Source: Actinomycetota bacterium (GTDB lineage Bacteria; Actinomycetota; Actinomycetes; S36-B12). From it: 45,352 nt of DNA. The stretch covers positions 1-45,352 of the forward strand of contig JAQCEO010000011.1 in NCBI GenBank assembly GCA_027729805.1. The letters are read 5' to 3'. Shown here piece after piece: positions 32,238 to 40,486 of this stretch. The notes below the pieces were generated by a model that was given only the letters and a program-made list of their open reading frames with translations, searched no databases and was not told where the DNA came from. Position numbers and translations under genes: made by a program. How positions within the stretch are numbered: position 1 is the stretch's first letter; the number at the start of each line of letters is the position of its first letter.

Positions 32238-34787
32238 TTAGCCGTCGGCGGCCCGGGCGCGCAGCGCCCGCTCAATGCCATCGCGACCTTCGCTAACCAA
32301 TCGGCGCTGGGCTGAATTTAGGTCGCCGGCGAGGAACGCATCGGTCTGCGCAAGGGTTTGGGCATCAACCAAGAACACCGGGTACAAGCCCATGGTGATA
32401 CTTTGCGCAGTTTCCATCGTGCGCTGCTCCCAAACCCGTGGCAGGGCCTCGAAGTATTTGGTTCGGTAATCAGCGAGGAGCTCGACTTGGTCCGGTTGAA
32501 CGAACCCGCCGATGGTGGCTTCCAGGATCGCATTTGGTAGATCGGTGCGATCGATGATGTCGGCCCAGGCCAACTCCTTGGCGACGGCGGTGGGTCGGGC
32601 CGCAAACGCAACGGCGGCCTGCCGCCGGCCGGTGGCGGTGTCATCCCTTCGAAGTTCTGCCTCGATGGCATCCTCGGCAAGTCGCCCAACTGTTACTAAA
32701 CGTTGCAGTAGCGACCAGCGTAGGTCGGTGTCGATCTGCAGGCCATCCCAGATGGTGGTGCCATTAAGTAGGCCGGAGACGATATCTAGATGCGCTGGGG
32801 TAGTTGCGCAGGCGGTGAACACGCGCGCGAAAGCGAGCTGGTGATCGCTGCCGGGCTCGGACTGCTGGGCAAAACCAAGGACACCTGTTGCGAGTCGCTC
32901 GATGTAGTCGCTGCGATGCGCGGGAGCTGCAAATTGGTCGACGGCTGACTTGAGTTGCCGCAGCACCCCTTGAACCACGCCGATATCGGACTCTTGCCCG
33001 ATGCCGCTGAGGACGAGTGCGAGGAAGTCGCCGGTAGCGACTTCGGCGTCGCGGGTCATATCCCAAGCCGCGCCCCAGATGATCGCGCGAGCCAGCGAGG
33101 AGTCGATCACGCCGAGGTGCTTAACCGCGGTTCGCCAAGATTTTTCGTCTAGGCGTACTTTTGCGAAAGTCAGATCATCGTCATTGAGTAGCAGTAAGTC
33201 CGGCTGCTTGACCCCAACCAGGGCGGGTACCTTCGTGCTGGCACCGACCACATCAAGTTCGAGGCGCTCCCGGCGGGTGAGCACGCCATCGACTACGTCA
33301 TACAGGCCAACCGCTATGCGGTGCGAGCGTAGGGTCGGTGGCAGACCGGCCGGTGCACTCGGGGGCTCCTGGGTGATGGTGAACTCGGAGTAGGTGCCAT
33401 CGGCGGCTACCTCAAACTGGGGCCGGATGAGGTTGACACCGCTGGTGCGGAGCCACTCATTTGTCCAGCCGGACAGATCTCGACCGGATGTGGCTTCGAG
33501 TTCACTGAGTAAATCGGCTAACTCGGTGTTGCCCCAGGCGTGTTTGACGAAATAGTTGTGCACACCGGCAAGGAACTCCGGTTCACCGACCCAAGCCACG
33601 AGTTGACGAAGCGCGGATGCCCCCTTGGCGTAGGTGATGCCGTCAAAGTTGACCCTTACTGAATCGAGGTCGACCATGTCGGCGGCGATCGGGTGGGTTG
33701 ATGGCAGTTGATCTTGCCGGTAGGCCCAGGCCTTGCGCTGGTTTGAGAAACTCGTCCAGGCATCGACATATCTGGTGGCGTGCACGTTGGCGTAATGCGC
33801 GGCCCATTCGGCGAATGACTCATTTAGCCAAAGGTCATCCCACCAAGTCATGGTTACTAGATCGCCAAACCACATGTGGGCCATCTCATGCAAAATCGTG
33901 TTTGCCCGTTGCTCGTATGCAGCGTCGGTCACCCGAGACCTGAAGATGAGGTCTTCTAAGAAGGTGACGCACCCGGCGTTCTCCATGGCGCCGGCATTGA
34001 ACTCGGGGACGAACAGTTGATCGTATTTGCCGAATGGGTAGCCGATCTGGAACTGCTTCTCGAAGAATTCGAAACCGGCCTTGGTTAGATCGAAGATGTC
34101 TTTAGGGTCCAAGTACTCGGCGAGTGAGTTGCGGCAGAAAATACCGAGCGGGTAGGTGCCGAAGGCGCCGGTGTAGGAATCACGAACCTCGTGGTAGGGC
34201 CCGGCCACCAATGCGGTGATGTAAGTCGACATTCGCGGTGTGGCCGCAAAGGACCAACGCGAGATCGTGGCCGTGACGACCTCGGGGTCGGGGCTGGGGG
34301 AGTTGCTGACCACTTTCCAATGCGAAGGCGCAGTCACGGTGAGTGCGAAGGTTGCTTTCAGATCAGGTTGTTCGAAGCAGGCGAACATTCGCCGAGCATC
34401 CGCCGACTCGAATTGGGTATAGAGGTAGGTCTGGTTATCGACCGGATCAACGAAGCGGTGCAAGCCTTCGCCGGTGTTCATGTATGCGCAGTCGGCGGTG
34501 ATGACAACTTCATTGTCAGCCTGCAGATTCGGGAGCAAGATCCGGTAACCATCAAAGACCGCAGCCACGTCCAGGTTCGTGCCATTTAGGACCACCGAGT
34601 GAACCTTTGGTGCAATGAGGTCGATCCAGGTCTCGGCGCCGGGGGTGCGGGAGCCAAAGCGCGCCGTGGTCACCGACGTGAAGAGCGTGTCGCCGGTTAG
34701 GTCAACGCTGACGTCGTAGGAGCGGGACTCAAGCAGGCGCGCCCGATCCTTCGCACTGGACCTGGTGATGTTCTCGGTGGCTGACAT
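32238..34787 (-). CDS. pepN: aminopeptidase N (M1 zinc metallopeptidase)
   Basis: Removes N-terminal residues from peptides; cytosolic. The 849-residue protein has the substrate N-terminus-binding GAMEN (266-270) within PEFNAGAMENAGCVTFLED, and the zinc motif HEMAH (300-304) with the third ligand Glu323 in LWLNESFAEWAA. A C-terminal ERAP1-like helical domain follows to the end. Length and motifs match actinobacterial PepN. It begins 23 bases from the divergent DsbA-like gene; in M. tuberculosis pepN (Rv2467) is likewise next to Rv2466c. Confidence 0.95.
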   Translation of the reverse strand: MSATENITRSSAKDRARLLESRSYDVSVDLTGDTLFTSVTTARFGSRTPGAETWIDLIAPKVHSVVLNGTNLDVAAVFDGYRILLPNLQADNEVVITADCAYMNTGEGLHRFVDPVDNQTYLYTQFESADARRMFACFEQPDLKATFALTVTAPSHWKVVSNSPSPDPEVVTATISRWSFAATPRMSTYITALVAGPYHEVRDSYTGAFGTYPLGIFCRNSLAEYLDPKDIFDLTKAGFEFFEKQFQIGYPFGKYDQLFVPEFNAGAMENAGCVTFLEDLIFRSRVTDAAYEQRANTILHEMAHMWFGDLVTMTWWDDLWLNESFAEWAAHYANVHATRYVDAWTSFSNQRKAWAYRQDQLPSTHPIAADMVDLDSVRVNFDGITYAKGASALRQLVAWVGEPEFLAGVHNYFVKHAWGNTELADLLSELEATSGRDLSGWTNEWLRTSGVNLIRPQFEVAADGTYSEFTITQEPPSAPAGLPPTLRSHRIAVGLYDVVDGVLTRRERLELDVVGASTKVPALVGVKQPDLLLLNDDDLTFAKVRLDEKSWRTAVKHLGVIDSSLARAIIWGAAWDMTRDAEVATGDFLALVLSGIGQESDIGVVQGVLRQLKSAVDQFAAPAHRSDYIERLATGVLGFAQQSEPGSDHQLAFARVFTACATTPAHLDIVSGLLNGTTIWDGLQIDTDLRWSLLQRLVTVGRLAEDAIEAELRRDDTATGRRQAAVAFAARPTAVAKELAWADIIDRTDLPNAILEATIGGFVQPDQVELLADYRTKYFEALPRVWEQRTMETAQSITMGLYPVFLVDAQTLAQTDAFLAGDLNSAQRRLVSEGRDGIERALRARAADG

Positions 34788-34810
34788 TCCCTGATCCTTC
34801 CATTAGGGTC

Positions 34811-35434
34811 ATGGCCATGATGACGACGGTTGACTTTTGGTTCGATCCCGTCTGTCCGTGGGCGTTTATAACCTCAAGGTGGATGCTCGAGGTGGAGCAG
34901 GTGCGAGCGGTCAAGGTCCGCTGGAATGTCATGTCCTTGGGGGTTTTGAACGAGGGCAAAGAGCTGTCGCCCGAATATGTGGAACTCATGACCGCCGCCT
35001 GGGCGCCGGTCCGGGTCATCATCGCCGCGCAACTAGAGCACGGCGACGCGGTGGTCTTGCCGCTCTATACCGCGATGGGTACCCGGTTTCACCTGCAGCA
35101 GCGCTCAGACTACGAAACCGTCATCGCCGAGTCACTCGCCGAGGTGGGTCTGCCCATGGAGCTAGCGGCAGTTGGCATCACGACATTGGTCGACGAGCAT
35201 TTGCGCGCCAGCCACCACCGGGGCATCGCGCTCGTCGGCGAAGATGTCGGCACCCCGGTGCTTAGTGTGCGGGGTGCAGATGGCAAATCGGTGGCTTTCT
35301 TCGGGCCGGTTGTCACCCCCGCACCCAAAGGCGAGGCGGCCGGCTTACTTTGGGATGGCACGTTACTGGTTGCCGCAACGCCCGGGTTCTACGAAATCAA
35401 ACGCACGCGCACCGCCGAACCAATCTTCGACTAA
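34811..35434 (+). CDS. Rv2466c-like thioredoxin-fold (DsbA family) protein with CPWA motif
   Basis: A 207-residue DsbA-fold protein beginning VDFWFDPVCPWAFITSRWML. The active-site position reads Cys15-Pro-Trp-Ala18, whereas the mycobacterial homologue Rv2466c, a mycothiol-dependent reductase, has CPWC; the resolving Cys is missing. The helical insert (residues 60-150) and the return strand GTPVLSVRGADGKSVAFFGP with its cis-Pro-like GTPV are present. No signal peptide, so it acts in the cytosol, probably by a monothiol mechanism with mycothiol. Its TAA overlaps the ATG of the glycosylase gene by one base. Confidence 0.88.
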   Translation: MAMMTTVDFWFDPVCPWAFITSRWMLEVEQVRAVKVRWNVMSLGVLNEGKELSPEYVELMTAAWAPVRVIIAAQLEHGDAVVLPLYTAMGTRFHLQQRSDYETVIAESLAEVGLPMELAAVGITTLVDEHLRASHHRGIALVGEDVGTPVLSVRGADGKSVAFFGPVVTPAPKGEAAGLLWDGTLLVAATPGFYEIKRTRTAEPIFD

Positions 35435-36243
35435 TGCCCGAGGGTCACGTAGTTCATCGGCAAGCGCGGCAACTAACTCGTACCTTTAAAAATGAGCAGG
35501 TCCGGGTAGCCAGCCCGCAAGGGCGTTTCACCACCGGGGCAAAAGTTTTGAACGGTAAAACTTTCACCAAGGCGCAGGCCCGCGGTAAGCACCTCTTCAT
35601 CGGGTTCGATAACAGGCGCTGGATTCATATCCACCTAGGCCTTTATGGCAAGTGGCAATTCGGCAAGGGGGCCCAGCCAGACGACACCGGGCTGATTCGA
35701 CTTCGGATCACAACAGCCGCTAACTTCGCGCAATTGCGCGGGCCCGCGGTATGTGAGTTGCTAACCGCTGACGAGATGGCAGCGGTGCTCGCCCGGATTG
35801 GCCCCGATCCGATCCATAAGCAGGCCGATCCAAGCCGCGCCTTTGAGCGAGTGCACCGAAGCACTGCGGCAATCGGTGCGCTACTAATGGACCAAAAGAT
35901 CTTCGCCGGGGTTGGCAATATCTACCGGGCGGAGGTGCTCTTTCGTCACCAACTATCGCCATTTACCCCCGGCCGACTGATAACCCGCGAGCAGTTCGAT
36001 GCCATCTGGAGTGACCTTGTTTTCTTAATGACCCTCGGGGTCAAGGATGGGCGCATCGATACGGTGCGCGCCGCGCACCTGCCTGAAGTTATGGGACGTG
36101 ACCCGCGAGTTGATCGACACGGCGGTGAGGTTTATGTTTACCGTCGCGAGGGCATGAAGTGCTTTGTATGCGGTGCCAAGATCAAGATGGCCGATATGCA
36201 CGGGCGCAAACTTTATTGGTGCGCCAAATGCCAATGGGCTTAA
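35434..36243 (+). CDS. Fpg/Nei family DNA glycosylase
   Basis: Base-excision repair of oxidised bases with AP lyase activity. The N terminus MPEGHVVHR gives the catalytic Pro2 (after Met removal) and Glu3, as in endonuclease VIII (MPEGH rather than the MPELPEV of Fpg). QKIFAGVGNIYRAEVLF is the helix-two-turn-helix. The zinc finger is complete: Cys243, Cys246, Cys263 and Cys266. 269 residues is normal. It follows the DsbA-like gene with a one-base overlap (TAATG), as in the mycobacterial neighbourhood (nei1, Rv2464c). A 24-bp tandem repeat starts exactly at its stop codon. Confidence 0.93.
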   Translation: MPEGHVVHRQARQLTRTFKNEQVRVASPQGRFTTGAKVLNGKTFTKAQARGKHLFIGFDNRRWIHIHLGLYGKWQFGKGAQPDDTGLIRLRITTAANFAQLRGPAVCELLTADEMAAVLARIGPDPIHKQADPSRAFERVHRSTAAIGALLMDQKIFAGVGNIYRAEVLFRHQLSPFTPGRLITREQFDAIWSDLVFLMTLGVKDGRIDTVRAAHLPEVMGRDPRVDRHGGEVYVYRREGMKCFVCGAKIKMADMHGRKLYWCAKCQWA

Positions 36244-36312
36244 TGAGCCCTGAGCCAAGTGGGTTAATGAGCCCTGAGCCAAGTGGGTTAATGAGCCCTG
36301 AGCCAAGTGGGT
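36241..36312 (+). repeat. 24-bp tandem repeat beginning at the nei stop codon
   Basis: Three perfect 24-bp units (starting taatgagccctgagcc and ending aagtgggt), then a partial fourth (taatgag). Unit 1 starts with the TAA stop of the glycosylase. The last coding bases (gccaatgggct) resemble the unit end, so the array may have grown by duplication of the gene's terminus. Each unit carries stop codons in the gene frame. It fills the convergent spacer before the DUF3159 gene. Confidence 0.85.
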
Positions 36313-36326
36313 TAATGAGGTGCGTG

Positions 36327-36962
36327 TTAGCCAGAAACGCGTGGGCTTCGAATGCCGGGGTGGTCCGCAGGCAGGGTGCGCTTGATGACAACCCAAGACA
36401 GTAGAACCGTCGCGATAACCAGTGCGTAGAAGAGCGCACCTGATGCGCCGAGGGCCCACAGCCAGTTGTTTTCGATGAGCGGGAAAAGCACCGCGGCACG
36501 GATAAAACAAAGCAGAACCCAGAGCCAGGAGGCACGCGCGTAGGCCCGCAGCAGATCCCGGTCTTGACGCCACCGCATTTTGGTGCCAACGATCGGTCCG
36601 ACGATAACTCCAAGTAACGGCCAGCGGATGAAGATCGAGATGGCAAATGCCAGACCCGAAGCGACATTGAGTAAAACTCGAGGCCAGAAGAATGCGGCCG
36701 CGCTGCCGGTTCGGGCGGCGACGTAGGCACTGATAACTACCACGAGCAAGGCCCCCAAAACCCGCGTCGGGCGCTTGCCTTGGACCAACCGCCAGATGGC
36801 GAAGAAGAGACCTAGCCCGACGGCAACACCGACCGCCAATGTCATGTTGTCACCGGTGGCGATATAAGTCACGACGAAAGCTAATGGCGGGAGGATACTT
36901 TCGAAGGCGCCTCGGGGCCCGCCAATCAAGGCCTGCAGTGGGTGCTGCTGCGACTTTTCCAC
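36327..36962 (-). CDS. DUF3159 family membrane protein
   Basis: A 211-residue polytopic membrane protein with about five to six spans: SILPPLAFVVTYIATG, LAVGVAVGLGLFFAIWRL, VLGALLVVVISAYVAART, VLLNVASGLAFAISIFI, WLWVLLCFIRAAVLFPLI and ASGALFYALVIATVLLSWV. The N-terminal ALIGGPRGAFESILPPLAF and the central FFWPRVLLN are the DUF3159 signatures. DUF3159 proteins are common in actinobacteria and have no established function. Divergent from the methyltransferase gene by 22 bases. Confidence 0.88.
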   Translation of the reverse strand: MEKSQQHPLQALIGGPRGAFESILPPLAFVVTYIATGDNMTLAVGVAVGLGLFFAIWRLVQGKRPTRVLGALLVVVISAYVAARTGSAAAFFWPRVLLNVASGLAFAISIFIRWPLLGVIVGPIVGTKMRWRQDRDLLRAYARASWLWVLLCFIRAAVLFPLIENNWLWALGASGALFYALVIATVLLSWVVIKRTLPADHPGIRSPRVSG

Positions 36963-36984
36963 CTAATCAGAGTAGTGGGCCGGC

Positions 36985-37839
36985 ATGCTGGCTTTGCCGA
37001 CAACGCGTCGGGGTTATCCGCCAAGTACGGTGTTGAGTGTGGACCCGACAGCGGATGAATTAGCGATGAAGTGGCGCACTGACCTAGCCTCGTGGGCTAT
37101 CCCCGATGAGATATTGAGTCAGGTAACCACCCCGCCGTGGATCCATCCGGTGGCGATGTTCACGGTTGACGGGACCATCCCCGATTCCAAGTCACACCAA
37201 ATTGCGCGGGCTGCGGCATCGCTCGGCGGCAGTGTGCTCGATATTGGTAGCGGTGGTGGGCGCGCGGCCTTTGCTCTCGTGCCGCCGGCCGGCACCGTCA
37301 TCGCGGTCGATCGCCAGCAGGACATGCTCGATGAGTTCGCCGAAGCGGCGGCTCGGCGCGGGGTGCTCCACGAGGAATTTCTCGGTGATTGGCCGGCGGT
37401 TGCCGATGGGGTGCCAGCTGCCGATGTAGTGGTGTGTCACCACGTCGCTTTCAATGTCCCCGACATCTTGCCGTTCCTGCAGGCGCTGAATTCGCACGCG
37501 ACCAAGCGAGTGGTTCTTGAGATGCCATTCCACCATCCACTCACGCATCTAAATCCGTTGTGGAAGAAGTTCTGGGACCTAGACCGACCCACCGAGCCGA
37601 CCGCTGCTGACTTGTTCGCAATCGCCACGGCTCTCGGTTTTGACGCACAGTTGGCAAACTGGCTGGACGAGACTTGGGGTAAGCGGGTAGCGATGCCCGA
37701 GGAGGAGCGCATCAAGTTAGCCCGAATTCGACTATGTCTTAGTGAAGATCGGGACGCGGAACTCGCCGCAGCGCTCATTAAACAAGGTGATAATCAGCCA
37801 AGGCGGGTGGCCACCCTTTGGTGGGATGTCTCGGCTTAG
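36985..37839 (+). CDS. class I SAM-dependent methyltransferase
   Basis: Up to 284 residues. SVLDIGSGGGRAAFALVPP is motif I (the SAM-binding G-x-G-x-G loop), TVIAVDRQQDML motif II with the acidic ribose ligand, and ADVVVCHHVAFNVPDILPFL motif IV region. The substrate is unknown. The start is uncertain: ATG 36985, TTG 37033 or GTG 37039 are all in frame, none with a clear ribosome-binding site, and the first conserved residues come after 37039. The following aminotransferase gene starts 25 bases downstream, so co-transcription is likely. Confidence 0.85.
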   Translation: MLALPTTRRGYPPSTVLSVDPTADELAMKWRTDLASWAIPDEILSQVTTPPWIHPVAMFTVDGTIPDSKSHQIARAAASLGGSVLDIGSGGGRAAFALVPPAGTVIAVDRQQDMLDEFAEAAARRGVLHEEFLGDWPAVADGVPAADVVVCHHVAFNVPDILPFLQALNSHATKRVVLEMPFHHPLTHLNPLWKKFWDLDRPTEPTAADLFAIATALGFDAQLANWLDETWGKRVAMPEEERIKLARIRLCLSEDRDAELAAALIKQGDNQPRRVATLWWDVSA

Positions 37840-37864
37840 ATATGACCATGACCTGGGAAAAGTT

Positions 37865-39085
37865 ATGACCTACGACGTAGCTCGTATTCGGGCCGGTATC
37901 CCGGCCCTAGCTGATGGGGTGGCCTACTTTGACGGCCCGGGTGGCACCCAAACCCCGGGGGTCGTTGCGGCCGCGATCGGCTTCGCACTTACCAGGCCGC
38001 TGTCGAATCGGGCACGAATTACCGGCGCGGAGATCAATGCCGATGACATCACCTTGGCTGCGCGGCAGGCCGGTGCGGATCTAGTCAACGGTGATCCGAG
38101 GGGCATTGTCTTTGGCCGCAGCATGACCGATATCACTTTCGATATTGCGCGCACGCTCGCACAGAACTGGGGCCCTGGCGACGAAATCGTTGTCAGCCGC
38201 CTTGATCATGATGGCAATGTGCGGCCGTGGGTCACCTATGCACAGCGTTCCGGCGCGACCCTGAGATGGGTTGATTTTGATAAAGCGACCGGGGTATTGG
38301 CGGTCGAAGACGTAACCAAACTACTTAATGAAAATACCCGGCTGGTTGCGATTACCGGAGCATCCAATCTCTTGGGTACCCGGCCTGATCTAGTAGCGAT
38401 CGGCAAAGCCGTGCATCGCACCCAGGCGCTGTTCTATGTCGATGGGGTGCACCTGACCGCGCATGCGCCGGTCGATATGCAGGAGATTGGTGCGGATTTC
38501 TACATCTGCGCGCCATATAAATTCCTCGGCCCACATATTGGGATGCTCGCGGCGTCACCGGCGTTGCTTGAGACTTTGCACCCTGACAAGTTGCGTCCGA
38601 GCACCGAGCTGGTGCCCGAGCGCTTTGAACTTGGCACCTTGCCCTATGAGTTACTCGCTGGCATTACCGCCGCTGTTGACGTGCTTGCGGATCTGGTGCC
38701 GGGTGATGAAGCCACGATGAGCCGGCGGGATCGGATCGTGCGCTCGATGACGGCACTTGAGGCCTACGAGGATGCACTGCACTCATACCTACGTTCTGGG
38801 CTTGAGTCGGTGCCAGGTATCCGGCTTCATTGCCATGCACCGCATCGCACACCAACCGAACTATTTAGCATCGATGGTGTTGCTGGTGAGCAGATTTATC
38901 TCACTTTGGCGGCTTTGGGAGTAAACGCACCGGCTGGTTCCTTCTATGCAATTGAGGCTGCCGACTGGATTGGGCTGGGGGAGTCCGGTGCCGTGCGAGT
39001 TGGACTGGCGCCTTACACCAATCACGATGATGTCGATCGACTCATCGCTGGGCTGCGCGCTATTGCGCAGCGTGCTCGGGCGTAG
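37865..39085 (+). CDS. cysteine desulfurase-like class V aminotransferase (VC1184 type)
   Basis: A PLP enzyme of 406 residues; the frame is open from 37742 but homology starts at ATG 37865. IPALADGVAYFDGPGGTQTP is the typical N terminus of the VC1184-type cysteine desulfurase-like proteins. VDGVHLTAH (Asp193, with the following His) binds the PLP ring nitrogen, and ICAPYKFLGPHIG carries the Schiff-base Lys219. The catalytic loop Cys of true IscS/SufS is not identifiable, so the reaction may be a beta-lyase or another desulfurase-like step. Expected in the cytosol. 12 bases separate it from the GNAT gene. Confidence 0.85.
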   Translation: MTYDVARIRAGIPALADGVAYFDGPGGTQTPGVVAAAIGFALTRPLSNRARITGAEINADDITLAARQAGADLVNGDPRGIVFGRSMTDITFDIARTLAQNWGPGDEIVVSRLDHDGNVRPWVTYAQRSGATLRWVDFDKATGVLAVEDVTKLLNENTRLVAITGASNLLGTRPDLVAIGKAVHRTQALFYVDGVHLTAHAPVDMQEIGADFYICAPYKFLGPHIGMLAASPALLETLHPDKLRPSTELVPERFELGTLPYELLAGITAAVDVLADLVPGDEATMSRRDRIVRSMTALEAYEDALHSYLRSGLESVPGIRLHCHAPHRTPTELFSIDGVAGEQIYLTLAALGVNAPAGSFYAIEAADWIGLGESGAVRVGLAPYTNHDDVDRLIAGLRAIAQRARA

Positions 39086-39097
39086 TGTGGTGTTGCA

Positions 39098-39646
39098 ATG
39101 ACACTCGTTGACGAAGGACACCCAGATGCCCGGCCGGTCAAAGTGTGGACACTGCAACAACTTGATCCCGCAGCGGTGGTGCCCGGTCGGGTGCCAGCAA
39201 AAGCTGTCGAGTGGCAGCGGGTAGGCGACAACAAGGCGGAATTAAGTGCTGAGCTTTATGAACGCGTGGGGCGAGCCTGGGATTGGGTTGACCGGGCCTA
39301 TTGGACCAATGCTGATTGGGCCGAGTGGGCAAACCGCGATACCCACCATCTATTCCTCGGGTGCGTGGACGGTGAGATATGTGGTTACGTCGAACTAGAT
39401 CAGCAAGGACCCGATGTTGAGGTTGCGTTCTTTGGATTACTCGCGGATTTCATCGGTCAAGGGCTTGGCGGCTGGCTGCTGAGTGAGGGCCTTCGCGAAG
39501 CGTGGTTGCTGCCAGAGGTTGCGCGGGTCTGGGTCCACACCTGCGAGTTGGATGCGCCCACGGCACTGAGTAACTATCAGGCACGCGGCTTGGTGATCAC
39601 TGGCACAGAAATTGAATGGCGGCTTCCGCCACTCCCGAAAGGCTAA
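39098..39646 (+). CDS. GNAT family N-acetyltransferase
   Basis: 182 residues. FLGCVDGEICGYVELDQQG is strands 3-4, VEVAFFGLLADFIGQGLGG contains the acetyl-CoA pyrophosphate loop (Q-G-x-G-G in place of Q/R-x-x-G-x-G/A), and LLSEGLREAW is the following helix. SNYQARGL is the C-terminal F/Y-x-x-x-G-F element. The substrate is unknown. It probably belongs to the operon of the two genes before it. Confidence 0.85.
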   Translation: MTLVDEGHPDARPVKVWTLQQLDPAAVVPGRVPAKAVEWQRVGDNKAELSAELYERVGRAWDWVDRAYWTNADWAEWANRDTHHLFLGCVDGEICGYVELDQQGPDVEVAFFGLLADFIGQGLGGWLLSEGLREAWLLPEVARVWVHTCELDAPTALSNYQARGLVITGTEIEWRLPPLPKG

Positions 39647-39674
39647 GTGGCCCCGGGGGTGATATCAATAGGTT

Positions 39675-40247
39675 ATGTCGCGTGCCACTCCATGGATCTT
39701 GACCGTAGGTGGCGGCATCGGTTTGTTCGCCTCCGTGGAGCTGATCACTGAAAAGTTCGCGCTGCTGGCCGATCCGGATGCCTCGCTATTTTGTGATATC
39801 AACCCGGTGGTTTCGTGCGGGTCGGTGCTGCTCACCGAGGAAGCTTCCGCATTTGGTTTCGCCAACCCGATCCTTGGGTTGATCGGTTTCGCGGTGGTGG
39901 TGACCCTCGGCGTACTGGCCCTGGCTAAAGTCGAGCTCCCGCGCTGGGTGTGGATCGGGCTAAATATCGGCGCCCTGTTCGGGTTTTCGTTCATGATGTG
40001 GCTGATGTGGCAAAGCCTTTATGTCATCGGGGCGCTGTGCCCGTGGTGCATGATCGTCTGGGCCGTCACGATTTTGATCTTCTGGAATGTCACGGTCGAT
40101 AACCTGGCCAGCGGCCGTATCAATCTCGGCGCCGGGGTGGCTGAAATCGCCGGGGCCTTGCGGTGGTTCCTCGTGGCCGGCACCTACTTGATCATCGCCG
40201 GCCTGATATTCGTGCGCTGGCTGGATTTTTGGCTGGGTCGCGGCTGA
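39675..40247 (+). CDS. vitamin K epoxide reductase (VKOR) family protein
   Basis: A quinone-dependent thiol oxidase that reoxidises extracytoplasmic disulfide-forming proteins in actinobacteria. The 190-residue protein has four to five spans (TVGGGIGLFASVELI, PILGLIGFAVVVTLGVLAL, WIGLNIGALFGFSFMMWLM, YVIGALCPWCMIVWAVTILI). Loop cysteines are Cys40 and Cys48 (SLFCDINPVVSCGSVL) and the redox pair is Cys122-Cys125 in CPWC. Ser49 and the W-Q region fit quinone-site positions. It stands alone here, with no fused thioredoxin domain; the secreted Cys-containing proteins of the window are possible beneficiaries. Confidence 0.92.
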   Translation: MSRATPWILTVGGGIGLFASVELITEKFALLADPDASLFCDINPVVSCGSVLLTEEASAFGFANPILGLIGFAVVVTLGVLALAKVELPRWVWIGLNIGALFGFSFMMWLMWQSLYVIGALCPWCMIVWAVTILIFWNVTVDNLASGRINLGAGVAEIAGALRWFLVAGTYLIIAGLIFVRWLDFWLGRG

Positions 40248-40255
40248 TTCAATAG

Positions 40256-40275
40256 TGGTATCACCTGTGATACCA
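40256..40275. promoter_or_regulatory. perfect palindromic operator before the RHH-Doc module
   Basis: TGGTATCAC-CT-GTGATACCA is a perfect 9+9 inverted repeat with a 2-bp centre, ending 7 bases before the antitoxin ATG at 40283. Position and symmetry fit autorepression by the RHH antitoxin, alone or with its toxin. Confidence 0.7.
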
Positions 40276-40282
40276 TGCCGGG

Positions 40283-40486
40283 ATGGCTATGACATTGCGT
40301 CTTCAAGATGACGAAGCACAAGCGTTAAGTGCGCAGGCTGCCAGGGAGCAAAGGTCGCAGCAAGAAATCGTTAGGCAAGCAGTGCGTGAATATATTGAAC
40401 GCAATGGACGCAAGCAGTTGCTTGATGAAATTCTTGACGGTGAATTGCCAAGGTACGCCGAGGCCCTTGAGCGGTTAGGGCAGTGA
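40283..40486 (+). CDS. ribbon-helix-helix antitoxin paired with Doc
   Basis: 67 residues. MAMTLRLQDDEAQALSAQAA and RSQQEIVRQAVREYIERN give the strand-helix-helix of MetJ/Arc-type DNA-binding dimers: the short TLRL strand reads the operator and the helices dimerise. The acidic tail (DGELPRYAEALERLG) would neutralise the toxin. It overlaps the toxin gene by 4 bases. The pairing is RHH with Doc, not the classical Phd with Doc. Confidence 0.85.
   Translation: MAMTLRLQDDEAQALSAQAAREQRSQQEIVRQAVREYIERNGRKQLLDEILDGELPRYAEALERLGQ

Noticed and set aside
36025-36730. Minus-strand open frames carrying 8-residue repeats (SLTHLAQG, LINPLGSG)
   Set aside because: The repeats are translations of the 24-bp tandem DNA array in the wrong frames; the DUF3159 and nei frames explain the flanks.
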